Positions 45,675 to 54,612 of a DNA stretch of 64,000 nt are shown here, one piece after another. The stretch is from Rikenellaceae bacterium (GTDB lineage Bacteria > Bacteroidota > Bacteroidia > Bacteroidales > Rikenellaceae): contig SUZI01000001.1 of NCBI GenBank assembly GCA_015060005.1, forward strand, positions 434,001-498,000. Reading direction: 5' to 3'. Below the pieces are notes generated by a model. The model was not told the DNA's origin, did not search any database, and worked only from the letters and a program-made list of their open reading frames with translations. Numbering within the stretch: position 1 is the first letter of the stretch; the number at the start of each line of letters is the position of its first letter. A program made the position numbers and the translations under genes.

Positions 45675-45794
45675 GGAGGTGTTTTAGAATAGGGATTTCA
45701 AGGCTCGCGATGTCCGAAAAACCGCAGCATACTCAGCGTATGTGAGGATTTTGAGGCGGAGCACAACGCAGAAATCACATTATAAAACAACTCC
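45675..45794. mobile_element. 120-bp MITE-like hairpin element
   Basis: The ends are inverted repeats of about 25 nt: GGAGGTGTTTTAGAATAGGG... matched by ...TTATAAAACAACTCC (about 20 of 25 positions). The interior is also self-complementary (CATACTCAGCGTATG at the tip, GAAAA...TTTT flanks), so the whole unit folds into one long hairpin. No frame is coding. A partial copy lies at 39554-39590. No clear target-site duplication was seen. It lies 6 bp beyond the fba stop codon. Confidence 0.6.
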
Positions 45795-45800
45795 AAGTAT

Positions 45801-46796
45801 TTACTCTACGCGACCTGCAGAACCCAAAACATTCTCGCACTTGTGCATATAGAGCTTCTTCAACTCATCACGTGCTGGGCCCAAGTACTTACGTGGGTCG
45901 AACTCTGCTGGGTTGTCAACGAATACCTTACGTACCATTGCAGTCATAGCCAGACGACCGTCAGAGTCGATGTTAATCTTACATACAGCACTCTTAGCAG
46001 CCTTACGCAACTGCTCCTCTGGAATACCTACTGCGTCCTTCAATGCACCACCGTGAGTGTTGATAATCTTCACATACTCCTGTGGTACTGATGATGAGCC
46101 GTGGAGTACGATAGGGAAGCCTGGCAACTGCTCCTCGATAGCCTCCAGGATGTCGAAACGCAATGGTGGTGGGAGAAGGATACCATCCTCGTTACGAGTA
46201 CACTGCTCTGGCTTAAACTTGTTAGCACCGTGTGAAGTACCGATTGAGATAGCCAAAGAGTCAACGCCTGTCTTAGTTACGAAGTCTACAACCTCCTCTG
46301 GACGTGTGTAGTGAGCAACCTCTGAAGATACCTCATCCTCAACGCCTGCCAATACACCCAACTCACCCTCAACTGTTACGTCGAACTGGTGTGCGTAGTC
46401 AACAACCTGCTTTGTGAGAGCTACGTTCTCGTCGTATGGGAGGTGTGAGCCATCGATCATCACTGAAGAGAAGCCCATATCGATACAGTTCTTACACAAC
46501 TCGAAAGAGTTACCGTGGTCGAGGTGCAATACGATAGGAATATTCTTACCCAACTCCTTAGCATACTCAACAGCACCCTGTGCCATATAACGCAACAGTG
46601 TCTGGTTAGCATACTTACGAGCACCTGAAGATACCTGCAAAATAACAGGTGATGAGCACTCTACGCAAGCTGAGATAATAGCCTGCATCTGCTCCATATT
46701 GTTGAAGTTGAATGCTGGGATAGCATAACCTCCCTCGATTGCCTTCTTGAACATCTCACGGGTGTTCACAAGACCCAAATCTTTGTAAGATACCAT
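45801..46796 (-). CDS. fba: Class II fructose-bisphosphate aldolase
   Basis: This zinc enzyme splits fructose 1,6-bisphosphate in glycolysis. The 331-residue protein has the metal site 'VLHLDHGNSFE', 'SVMIDGSHLPYDENV', 'VEGELGVLAGVEDE' and phosphate-binding 'VLHGSSSVP' plus 'KINIDSDGRLA'. The insert and length place it in the class IIB, longer-loop group. Codon use is typical of highly expressed genes. A CAAAGATA box at 46888-46895 (TATCTTTG on -) is a probable -7 element. Confidence 0.96.
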   Translation of the reverse strand: MVSYKDLGLVNTREMFKKAIEGGYAIPAFNFNNMEQMQAIISACVECSSPVILQVSSGARKYANQTLLRYMAQGAVEYAKELGKNIPIVLHLDHGNSFELCKNCIDMGFSSVMIDGSHLPYDENVALTKQVVDYAHQFDVTVEGELGVLAGVEDEVSSEVAHYTRPEEVVDFVTKTGVDSLAISIGTSHGANKFKPEQCTRNEDGILLPPPLRFDILEAIEEQLPGFPIVLHGSSSVPQEYVKIINTHGGALKDAVGIPEEQLRKAAKSAVCKINIDSDGRLAMTAMVRKVFVDNPAEFDPRKYLGPARDELKKLYMHKCENVLGSAGRVE

Positions 46797-46985
46797 AATT
46801 GTTTTGTTTTATTTTTGAAAGTTAAATGTTTGTTCCTGCTCAGAAGTGTCGCCACCTAAAAACGATAGCTCCACACTTTGGACGATGCAAAGATATAAAT
46901 TATTCCTCATTATTAAAATTTTTTCACTATTAATACTTTGTATTAATGTCAAATTTTGTTTTTCTTCGCTACGAACAGCCGTTTT

Positions 46986-47861
46986 CTATTGTATGAGCAT
47001 CGTGCCTTTATCGAAATCAAACACCACGGGCGAAGAGAAGAATCTTGTGCCCAGAAAGCCCAACTGCTTGATACTTTGCATTTTATCCGTAACACCTATG
47101 GATATGTCGTGATACTCCCTTCCAAACAGGCATACGTCATTTGCATAGATACCCTGAGCCACCACTTCGCCCTGCTTGTTGTAGGCATCCTTGAGCTCTA
47201 TTTCCCCATTTTCTATCGCCCTTGTCAAACTCGCGTGCTGCTTGAGCAGAAACAACAGCGAGGGATTACCAAAATCTACTATCAGATTACCCTTAACGTT
47301 CGCTCTTCCTTTCGATGTCGTCATCCTGACCGAAGCTTTAACAAGCGGAAAACCTAACTCCTTATCGAACGACAAACGGAACTTTTCAGCACCACGGCAC
47401 TTCTTTGCTTCACCTACCTGCAAATAGCCTTCGGACAAATCTACGGTAACCACCCTTCGCTTCGAGGCAGCATCTTTGAGATATTGTATCGGAATGCTTA
47501 CACCATCGTAGTCCGCCAACACAAATATAGGTCCATCATACTCCGCATTTCCAATCTTCACCACCCCTTCCGCACGATATATGATGTCGTAGAGCTTATT
47601 GAGCAGACGTATCTTCTGCTGCGATGGCTCAAACGTAATTTCACTCTCAATGAGACATTTTTCGTAGACACTCTCTCCCACAAGCAATGCAGGTATTCCC
47701 GACTCCACCATCAAATCTGCAGGCACATCGTTGATTGTCGCCGTGAAATAATAGTGTCCACCTCGCTTCTCCAAGCCAAAACGCTCCTGTGCAAAGATAT
47801 CTGTCGCACCGAGTACGGTTAATGCGACAATAGCCACTAACAGCAGTTTAATCCTCCTCAT
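46986..47861 (-). CDS. Retropepsin-like exported protein with degenerate catalytic motifs
   Basis: The 291-residue protein has a signal peptide ('LLLVAIVALTVLGATDIFA'). The mature part resembles bilobal retropepsin-like aspartic proteases: 'HYYFTATINDVPADLMVESGIPALLVG' in the first lobe, and 'KGNLIVDFGNPSLLFLL' in the second, each followed by beta-strands and a 'LGFLGTRFFSSPVVFDF' closing strand. The expected Asp-(Thr/Ser)-Gly is Glu53-Ser-Gly in the first lobe and Asp196-Phe-Gly in the second, so classical catalysis is doubtful. It is flanked by long gaps and appears monocistronic. The fold call is inference from motif pattern. Confidence 0.55.
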   Translation of the reverse strand: MRRIKLLLVAIVALTVLGATDIFAQERFGLEKRGGHYYFTATINDVPADLMVESGIPALLVGESVYEKCLIESEITFEPSQQKIRLLNKLYDIIYRAEGVVKIGNAEYDGPIFVLADYDGVSIPIQYLKDAASKRRVVTVDLSEGYLQVGEAKKCRGAEKFRLSFDKELGFPLVKASVRMTTSKGRANVKGNLIVDFGNPSLLFLLKQHASLTRAIENGEIELKDAYNKQGEVVAQGIYANDVCLFGREYHDISIGVTDKMQSIKQLGFLGTRFFSSPVVFDFDKGTMLIQ

Positions 47862-48041
47862 AGCAAAATGATTATTTCACACAAAGTTATTAAATTTCCA
47901 GCAACATCCGCCACATTTAACCAAGAAATTACCATATCACCCAAGCCACAAATATCGCCACCCCATCACCACATCTCAGCTGCCAATCACTTTCTATATC
48001 AAAAAAATCAGCAATAATACCACTCGCCACGAAAAAATCGT

Positions 48042-48049
48042 TATCTTTG
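48042..48049 (+). promoter_or_regulatory. -7 box for the rhamnosidase operon
   Basis: TATCTTTG matches the consensus. No TTTG is seen at the expected -33 distance. It would give a leader of about 155 nt that contains the REP-like repeats. Confidence 0.5.
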
Positions 48050-48085
48050 TAATGGTGGCAAAACTTGTTTTGCATTTAATGCGAT

Positions 48086-48172
48086 ACGTCATTCCCCGAC
48101 TTGTGGGGTGTGTGGAGCAAAGTAATAAATAACACGTCATTCCCCGACTCACGCAGTGAGGCGATGGGAATC
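48086..48172 (+). repeat. REP-like direct and inverted repeats in the rhamnosidase leader
   Basis: The 16-mer ACGTCATTCCCCGACT occurs twice, exactly, at 48086-48101 and 48134-48149. The second copy continues into a hairpin (ATTCCC at 48139-48144 with GGGAAT at 48166-48171, inner CTCAC/GTGAG), while the first forms CCCC/GGGG. This is the pattern of short palindromic repeats scattered in genomes. Confidence 0.6.
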
Positions 48173-48209
48173 TACCTTTTACAAAGTGAAAACTAAAAAC
48201 TCAAAGATA

Positions 48210-50891
48210 ATGAAACGTCTATTACTTCTTCTTTGCCTTGTGTGGGCAATGCCTACAATGGCACAAGTAACACTCTCGGAGTTAAAGGTAAACCACCTCG
48301 CAGAGCCCGAGGGCGTGGTGGATGACCAGCCCGTATTCAGCTGGATTATCTCCTCAGCGGAGCGTGGTGTGAGCCAATCGGCATACGAAATCGTGGTCTA
48401 CGAGGGCAATAGCCGCGTGTGGTCGTCGGGCAAGGTCGCATCCGACAACTCTATCACAGCACCTTACGAGGGCAAGCCTCTCCGCTCGAGTACTCGCTAC
48501 ACCTGGCGTGTACGCGTGTGGGACAACACGGGCAAGGTGTCGAAATGGGCAAGCAGCACATTCCTCACAGGACTCTACTCAAAGGATGAGTGGCAGGCAA
48601 AGTGGATTGAGCCTAAATTGCAGGATGACCGCTCACCACTTCTGCGTAAGTCGTTCACTCTCAAGAAAAAAGTCGCTTCGGCTGTAATGCACGTTACGGC
48701 ACACGGCCTCTACGAGGCTTCGCTCAATGGCGAGAAGGTGGGCGATGCTCTGCTCACTCCGGGCTGGACAGCCTACAACAAACGTCTGCAATATCAGACC
48801 TACGACGTTACGGATATGCTCTCACGTGGCGAGAATGTCTTCGGACTGGAGCTTGGCTACGGCTGGTATCATAGCCGTATGTGCTTCCACGACCGCAAGG
48901 ACCGCTATATGTACAACATCCATCAGGTGGGTGCTTTGGCTCAAATCAACATAACCTATACCGACGGCACTAAGGAGTGCATCGTAACCGACTCATCGTG
49001 GGTAGCCTCTACGGGTGAGATTCTCCACTCTACGCTCTACGACGGCGAGATAACAGATGGCCGCCTTGAGAAGCAGGGCTGGAACACCACAGCCTACGAT
49101 GCATCGGCTTGGGAGGCTGTGAATGAGGCAGAGTACTCGCTCGACGAGTTGGTCGCATCGGAGTCCGAGCAGGTCAAGGTACGCCAGAGAGTAAAGCCCG
49201 TAGCTCTTATCACCACCCCTGCGGGCGAGAAGGTGCTGGACTTCGGTCAGAACTTGGTCGGACACGAGGTTGTCAAGGTAAATGGCAAGGCGGGACAGGA
49301 GATACTCTTCTCTCACGCCGAGGTACTCGACGAGAAGGGCAACTTCTACACCATTAACCTCCGCACCGCCAAGGCTCAACGTCGCCACATCTGCACCGAT
49401 GGCGAGCAGACCATCACGACGAAGTTTACGTGGTATGGCTTCCGCTATCTTAAGGTCGAGGGCATCGAGGATATCAACCTCGAGGATTTTGAGGCAGAGG
49501 TCATCTTCTCCGACTTTTCGGAGATAGGCGACTTCACATCGTCAAATCAGCTTGTCAACCAGCTCCAGAGCAATATCCGTTGGGGTATGCGTGGCAACTT
49601 TGTCGATGTACCAACCGACTGCCCACAGCGTGATGAGCGTATGGGCTGGACGGGCGACGCCAACGTATTCTTCCGCACAGCATCATTCTTGGGCGACGTG
49701 CAGAACTTCTTCATCAAGTGGCTACGTGATTTGGCTCTCGACCAGTGGCCTGGTGGCGAGATTACCGACTTGGTGCCTTGCATCCCTGGCTGGATGGGTG
49801 CAGGTCGTACGGTATGGGCTGACGCCGGTGTAACAATCCCATGGCAGCACTATATGGCATATGGTGATAAGCGAGTGTTGGAGAATCAGTACGAGAGTAT
49901 GAAGCGATGGATTGACTATATGTTCGGCAACTGCAACAACTACCTATGGAACACAGGCTGGCATTATGGCGACTGGCTCTTTTACAGTGCCGACAATGAC
50001 TTTGGTGGCGACTCGGCTGTAACCTACCGTCCACTCATCCAGCAGTGCTTTATGGTACGCTCTGCCGAGCAGTTTGTCGAGGCGGCAAAGGTCTTGGGCA
50101 AGGATGACGTGGCACGTCGCTATGCACGCACCGTCGAGAAGTGTAAGGAGGCATTCTGCCGAGCATACCTCACCCCGGGTGGCTACCTTGTGTCGAACAC
50201 CCAGACCGCCTATGCCATAGCTCTTGAGTTCGATATGGTACCCGACGAGGTACGTCCCGTTTTGGCACAACGCCTCGCCGACGAGGTACGTCGCTACGGA
50301 CATATCACCACAGGCTTTGCGGGCACACCTTTCATCTGCCACGCCCTGAGCAACAACGGTTACACCGACTTAGCATACCACCTGCTCCTGCACGAGGGTT
50401 ATCCGGGCTGGTTATACTCTGTTAAGATGGGTGGCACAACCATCTGGGAGCTGTGGGACTCTATGAAGCCCGACCGCACCATTCCCGACACCGGTATGAA
50501 CTCGTTCAACCACTACTCTAAGGGTGCTATCGGCGACTGGCTCTATCGTGAGGCTGTCGGTCTGAAGGAGACTTCGGCAGGCTATAAGAGCTTTATGGTG
50601 CAGCCAAAGATGGGTGGCGGCTTCAGCCATATGGCTGCCTCTACCGTAACACCTTATGGTAAGGCATCTGCCGACTGGCGTTTCGAGGGTGGTCGCTTCA
50701 AGTTAGATGTTACCGTTCCGGTGAACACCACCGCCGAAGTATATGTTCCTTCGCACGCCGCCGAGATTGTTAAGTTGGACGGTGTGAAAGTCGAGGAGCA
50801 CTCAGCCGTTAAGGTCTTGGGTAACGATGGCAGCTACACCCACCTGCAAGTAGGCTCCGGAGAGTACAGCTTCAGAGTATTGTGGGATTAA
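48210..50891 (+). CDS. Alpha-L-rhamnosidase, GH78
   Basis: The ATG at 48210 gives 893 residues with a signal peptide ('LLLLLCLVWAMPTMAQ'). GH78 order: N-terminal beta-sandwich ('VNHLAEPEGVVDDQPVFSW'), two further beta domains, the (alpha/alpha)6 barrel (about 450-800) and a C-terminal beta-sandwich. Catalytic regions are intact: 'DCPQRDERMGWTGDA' with the general acid Glu, and 'GGTTIWELWDS' with the general base Glu. It removes terminal alpha-L-rhamnose from plant polysaccharides or glycosides. It precedes a GH43 enzyme by 49 bp; the pair probably degrades rhamnose/arabinose-bearing pectin side chains or similar. Confidence 0.94.
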   Translation: MKRLLLLLCLVWAMPTMAQVTLSELKVNHLAEPEGVVDDQPVFSWIISSAERGVSQSAYEIVVYEGNSRVWSSGKVASDNSITAPYEGKPLRSSTRYTWRVRVWDNTGKVSKWASSTFLTGLYSKDEWQAKWIEPKLQDDRSPLLRKSFTLKKKVASAVMHVTAHGLYEASLNGEKVGDALLTPGWTAYNKRLQYQTYDVTDMLSRGENVFGLELGYGWYHSRMCFHDRKDRYMYNIHQVGALAQINITYTDGTKECIVTDSSWVASTGEILHSTLYDGEITDGRLEKQGWNTTAYDASAWEAVNEAEYSLDELVASESEQVKVRQRVKPVALITTPAGEKVLDFGQNLVGHEVVKVNGKAGQEILFSHAEVLDEKGNFYTINLRTAKAQRRHICTDGEQTITTKFTWYGFRYLKVEGIEDINLEDFEAEVIFSDFSEIGDFTSSNQLVNQLQSNIRWGMRGNFVDVPTDCPQRDERMGWTGDANVFFRTASFLGDVQNFFIKWLRDLALDQWPGGEITDLVPCIPGWMGAGRTVWADAGVTIPWQHYMAYGDKRVLENQYESMKRWIDYMFGNCNNYLWNTGWHYGDWLFYSADNDFGGDSAVTYRPLIQQCFMVRSAEQFVEAAKVLGKDDVARRYARTVEKCKEAFCRAYLTPGGYLVSNTQTAYAIALEFDMVPDEVRPVLAQRLADEVRRYGHITTGFAGTPFICHALSNNGYTDLAYHLLLHEGYPGWLYSVKMGGTTIWELWDSMKPDRTIPDTGMNSFNHYSKGAIGDWLYREAVGLKETSAGYKSFMVQPKMGGGFSHMAASTVTPYGKASADWRFEGGRFKLDVTVPVNTTAEVYVPSHAAEIVKLDGVKVEEHSAVKVLGNDGSYTHLQVGSGEYSFRVLWD

Positions 50892-50940
50892 GAAAACTGA
50901 AAAATTTTGAATTTTGAATTTTGAATTATAAAATTAATAT

Positions 50941-51909
50941 ATGAAACATCTTCTTCCGTTCATTGTTCTGCTCGCTGCGGCATGCACTCCTGCGACTAAC
51001 ACCGTAACAAAGTCGGGCAACCCTATCTTCGAGGGCACGTATGCCGACCCCGAGGGCGTAGTGTTTGGCGACGAGTGTTGGATTTATCCTACGTGGTCGG
51101 TCAATTATGATGAGCAGCTCCACTTCGACGCCTTCTCCTCTAAGGACTTGGTACATTGGACCAAGCACGAACGTATCATCGACTCCTCTCGCGTCAAGTG
51201 GGCACGTCGTGCTATGTGGGCACCTGCCGCTGTTGAGAAAGATGGCAAATACTACCTCTTCTTCGCAGCTAACGATGTTCACGAGGGTGAGATAGGAGGT
51301 ATCGGCGTAGCTGTTGCCGACTCCCCCGCAGGACCTTTCGAGGATATGTTGGGTAAACCTCTCATTGGCGAGATTATCAACGGAGCACAGCCTATCGACC
51401 AATATGTCTTTAAGGATAAGGATGGCTCATACTATATGTACTATGGCGGTTGGGGACACTGCAACATCTGCCGCCTTGCCGACGACTTCGGCTCTGTGGT
51501 ACCTTTCGACGATGGCGAGATGTTCAAGGAGGTTACTCCCGAGGGCTATGTCGAGGGCCCATTTATGTTTATCCACAACGACAAATACTATTTTATGTGG
51601 TCCGAGGGTGGCTGGACAGGACCCGACTACCGTGTCGCCTATGCCATTGCCGACTCGCCTTTTGGTCCTTTCGTGCGTCGCGATGTCATCCTCCGCACCG
51701 ATGAGAATGTGGCAACGGGTGCAGGCCACCACTCTGTGGTATATAACGAGCGTAGCGACAAATACTATATCATCTATCATCGCCACCCATTGGACTCGAC
51801 CGATGGTAACAACCGCGTAACCTGCATCGAGCAGATGCACTTCGACGCCGAGGGCAATATTCTCCCCGTGAAGCTCACTTTCGAGGGTGTCGCCGCCGAT
51901 AGATTTTAA
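50941..51909 (+). CDS. GH43-family glycosidase lipoprotein
   Basis: The 322-residue protein has a lipoprotein signal ('VLLAAACTPAT', Cys15) and a five-bladed beta-propeller. The three catalytic acids are in place: Asp in 'TYADPEGVV' (general base), Asp in 'QPIDQYVFKD' (pKa modulator) and Glu in 'YVEGPFMFIHND' (general acid). 'MWAPAAVEKDGKYYLFFAAND' is the family blade-2 pattern. It probably releases arabinose, xylose or galactose units at the surface or periplasm. It forms an operon with the GH78 gene. Confidence 0.9.
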   Translation: MKHLLPFIVLLAAACTPATNTVTKSGNPIFEGTYADPEGVVFGDECWIYPTWSVNYDEQLHFDAFSSKDLVHWTKHERIIDSSRVKWARRAMWAPAAVEKDGKYYLFFAANDVHEGEIGGIGVAVADSPAGPFEDMLGKPLIGEIINGAQPIDQYVFKDKDGSYYMYYGGWGHCNICRLADDFGSVVPFDDGEMFKEVTPEGYVEGPFMFIHNDKYYFMWSEGGWTGPDYRVAYAIADSPFGPFVRRDVILRTDENVATGAGHHSVVYNERSDKYYIIYHRHPLDSTDGNNRVTCIEQMHFDAEGNILPVKLTFEGVAADRF

Positions 51910-51937
51910 TTTCACCATTAAATAAAACCCAAGGAGT

Positions 51938-53758
51938 ATGAAAGCCCGATTGATGATAATAGCTTGTCTGCTGACAATAGCTTTGCCTCTCTCTACATTA
52001 GCCAAGACTATTACCAAGGTTACAATATCAATAGAAGAGCCCACAGTAGGTGGACTACCACCGCAGACTGCGTCCGTTCCCGAGACTGCCAGCACCGAGG
52101 TTGCAGAGGTATCTTGGTCGGGCGAGTTCGATGGGGATAAGTTTATCCAGGGCAATAACTACACCATCACCATAAAGATAAAGGTGAAGGAGAGCTCTGC
52201 GAACACATTCTCCCCTTCGTCTACCATCAACGCTACCGTCAATGGTAAGAAGGCACGAGCAAGCTACGTCGGAGCAAAGAACATCACGGTAAAGTACACC
52301 TGGAAAACTCTTGGTGGCGAGAACCCCAACACCCCTCAATACAAAATCAAGTCTCAGCTCGCTGAGCTCGCTAAGGCATACACCGCAACCAACGCTACCG
52401 ACGACAAGGAGGTGCTTGAGTATCTGAGAAAGGCTCTGCCACAGGCAGAGATATGGTGTGCCGGAGGAGCGTATAAATACACACGCAAATTGCCTTCTGA
52501 TACCAAGGATGGCAACTTCTCTATGGCAATTGGAATCACAATGGACGGCATAACCATCGAACGATATGGCTTCCTTGCGGTGATTCCGGCTCTCAACAAA
52601 TCAGAGGACGCCACAAATCTGGATGCCGACAGGATTTTGATGGAGAAGGCACTGCGAGATTTCGACACTACGGCAAAGACCAAGCCGGAGGAGCTGCTTG
52701 CAGCACTGAATGCAGCGGCGACCCACGGCACACAGGCTACGTGGGGTGATAAATTTGCTTACAACGCACCGTCGTCAAACAGCAGAGGAAGCATTGAAGG
52801 TAATATCATCATCTCTCTGGGCGACAAAAGAGCTGTTATCAGTGCATATAAGGTGCTGCCAATAGACGGCACGCCTGACGACGCTGCTGTGGATGAAGAT
52901 TTCAGTTCTATCCTCAGAGCTTTGAAGGCGTATGAAGTAACTAAGAACACCACCGAGCAGGAGTTGATGACTGTAGCAAGAGCAGCTATCAAAAATGACT
53001 CTAAGCTCACCTGCACCGGCTTCTCGGTATCGCTGCCGGACTATGACAGGGAGGGTAAGGTTGTTCTGAATATGGAGCTGGAGCTCAATGGCAAGACCCG
53101 TATCCCTCGCTTCGCAGCATCGCTGCCAATGGAGGAGCGAATCATAGAAAACTTCCCCGACGGTTGGAGTGTAAATTACCACGAATGGGAGGTGCTTCGC
53201 CTGACCAACATCGAACGTCATAAGAAGGGTGTCGGTCCTCTGATAATGGCTCCGGAGTTGATTACCACTGCCGACCTTCGTGCCAAAGAGATAACTCAGG
53301 AATATAGCCACACTCGACCTAATGGATCACCATTTTATGTCGCTATTGACCATGTATTCATTTTGAATAAAATAACGGGTGAGAATATAGCTAAAATGGC
53401 GAAAACCCCCGAACAGGTGGTCACAGCTTGGATGAACTCTCCGGGACACCGTGCAAATATGCTCAAGGGTGCATTCACATACTTTGGCTGTGGTGTTGCC
53501 GTACACAGGGATGTGAAACACTGGGTTCAGCTCTTCGCCACAGGTGGCGGTATGGTCACAGCTAAGACCAGCAACGGTGTTTACCACTTCGAGACCATCG
53601 AGCAGATGGAGCAGGCTATCGTCATCTGTACCACCAACGAGGGATATACGGGATACATCCCGCTTGAGGCAGATTGTATGACACAAAATGGTAATCGCTT
53701 CACCTATAAACTCGAGGGCACATCAATAACCGTAACGGTCGCCAATATTGGCGAGTAG
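51938..53758 (+). CDS. CAP/SCP-domain protein with three internal repeats
   Basis: The 606-residue exported protein has a signal peptide ('MIIACLLTIALPLSTLA'), a beta-rich segment (about 25-125), three similar repeats of about 90 residues (R1 about 137-218, R2 about 232-310, R3 about 321-398), a CAP domain (about 414-545) and a beta tail. Each repeat has a helix pair with 'T..(T/D)..EL/VL' ('TDDKEVLEYLRKAL', 'KPEELLAALNAA', 'TEQELMTVARAA') then two or three beta-strands. The CAP part has 'EYSHTRPNGSPF', 'ENIAKM' and 'WMNSPGHRANML'. The role is unknown; CAP domains occur in secreted, sometimes hydrolytic or binding proteins. Confidence 0.82.
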   Translation: MKARLMIIACLLTIALPLSTLAKTITKVTISIEEPTVGGLPPQTASVPETASTEVAEVSWSGEFDGDKFIQGNNYTITIKIKVKESSANTFSPSSTINATVNGKKARASYVGAKNITVKYTWKTLGGENPNTPQYKIKSQLAELAKAYTATNATDDKEVLEYLRKALPQAEIWCAGGAYKYTRKLPSDTKDGNFSMAIGITMDGITIERYGFLAVIPALNKSEDATNLDADRILMEKALRDFDTTAKTKPEELLAALNAAATHGTQATWGDKFAYNAPSSNSRGSIEGNIIISLGDKRAVISAYKVLPIDGTPDDAAVDEDFSSILRALKAYEVTKNTTEQELMTVARAAIKNDSKLTCTGFSVSLPDYDREGKVVLNMELELNGKTRIPRFAASLPMEERIIENFPDGWSVNYHEWEVLRLTNIERHKKGVGPLIMAPELITTADLRAKEITQEYSHTRPNGSPFYVAIDHVFILNKITGENIAKMAKTPEQVVTAWMNSPGHRANMLKGAFTYFGCGVAVHRDVKHWVQLFATGGGMVTAKTSNGVYHFETIEQMEQAIVICTTNEGYTGYIPLEADCMTQNGNRFTYKLEGTSITVTVANIGE

Positions 53759-53824
53759 GCACATCTCGCCGCCGATAGGTTATAGTGGCGTGATAGAGTT
53801 TGAGTAGAGCCGACTGTAGAAAGC

Positions 53825-53887
53825 AAGGGGCTGTCGCAACAAATCAATGTTGGACAGCCCTTTTCGTAGAAGCTATATAGCAAGAGC
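53825..53887 (+). repeat. Hairpin terminator plus GTAGAAGCTATATAGCAAGAGC motif (repeat family copy)
   Basis: AAGGGGCTGTC...CAACA pairs with TGTTGGACAGCCCTTTT (53825-53864), a strong terminator after the CAP gene. The motif at 53866-53887 follows directly. It is a second copy of the family described at 39491-39550. Confidence 0.75.
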
Positions 53888-53901
53888 TACTTTTAGAGTT
53901 C

Positions 53902-54435
53902 TTACTGTTTCAGCTTAATAAAGACCACTCCATCCGACACATCGCCATACTGCTCAAACGCCTTAGCATCCTCATTCTTCAGCACGGTAATCAAATCAAT
54001 ATTGAGTGGGTGGACACTGTCGAGATTATCTATGACCTTCACATTATTCTCGCCATCCACCTGGATATATAGAGGCTTTATTGTCATAAACGGTTCGCCA
54101 TCTTCACCTGCTTTTTTTGCAGCCACAACCGTTACCGACTTGGTTTCGCTGTTACCCTCTGTTCGTTTCTTTACAATAACCACAGGCTCCTCATCCGCAG
54201 ATATAGGAGTTGCGTCAAAATGCAGCAGAGGGTGTGCTGTTCGCATCAGCATCACACGCTCCACACCCTTCACGATTTGGGTATCCTTCACCTCCTCGGC
54301 AGGCATATTCTTAAACACCTCCTCCGACACCACCTCACCGTTTATAACATAGAGAGTCTTGCCCTCCTCCTGATTCTGTGCCGACGCCACCATAGCCGAC
54401 GCTAAGGCGAGCACCAAAAACAACATCTTTTTCAT
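53902..54435 (-). CDS. Small periplasmic protein with two TonB-plug-like segments
   Basis: The start at 54435 ('MKKMLFLVLALASAMVASAQ') gives 177 residues and fits the promoter position. After a signal peptide, two segments resemble the plug motif of SusC/TonB receptors and BlaR/M56-associated proteins: 'TLYVINGEVVSEEVFKNMPAEEVKDTQIVKG', and 'PLYIQVDG...ITVLKNEDAKAFEQYGDVSDGVVFIKLKQ'. The last part matches the 'LKdasA...YG.rg.nGVI.I.tK' pattern. There is no barrel. It is divergent from a sensor kinase gene and may be a target or partner of that system. Confidence 0.7.
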   Translation of the reverse strand: MKKMLFLVLALASAMVASAQNQEEGKTLYVINGEVVSEEVFKNMPAEEVKDTQIVKGVERVMLMRTAHPLLHFDATPISADEEPVVIVKKRTEGNSETKSVTVVAAKKAGEDGEPFMTIKPLYIQVDGENNVKVIDNLDSVHPLNIDLITVLKNEDAKAFEQYGDVSDGVVFIKLKQ

Positions 54436-54462
54436 AATAAAATCGCTTGTTTGAAAGTTATA

Positions 54463-54494
54463 CAAATGTAGCAAACCGGTTTTTCTACTGCAAA
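54463..54494 (-). promoter_or_regulatory. Promoter for the plug-like periplasmic protein
   Basis: On the minus strand TTTG (plus 54491-54494) and TACATTTG (plus 54463-54470) are separated by exactly 20 nt. It supports the start codon at 54435 and excludes the longer ORF-track start. Confidence 0.85.
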
Positions 54495-54583
54495 TATAAC
54501 GTCGTACAAATGATAAAAATGTAAACCAAGCGTTAAGAAATGTTAACAAATGTTAACTCCTCGTTTTATTAGAAAAATATCCA

Positions 54584-54591
54584 TACTTTTG
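54584..54591 (+). promoter_or_regulatory. -7 box for the two-component system operon
   Basis: TACTTTTG fits TAnnTTTG and lies 22 nt before the kinase ATG. The -33 region is poor, which is compatible with activator dependence or autoregulation. Confidence 0.55.
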
Positions 54592-54612
54592 TTTTAAGAA
54601 ATCACTTTTGCG

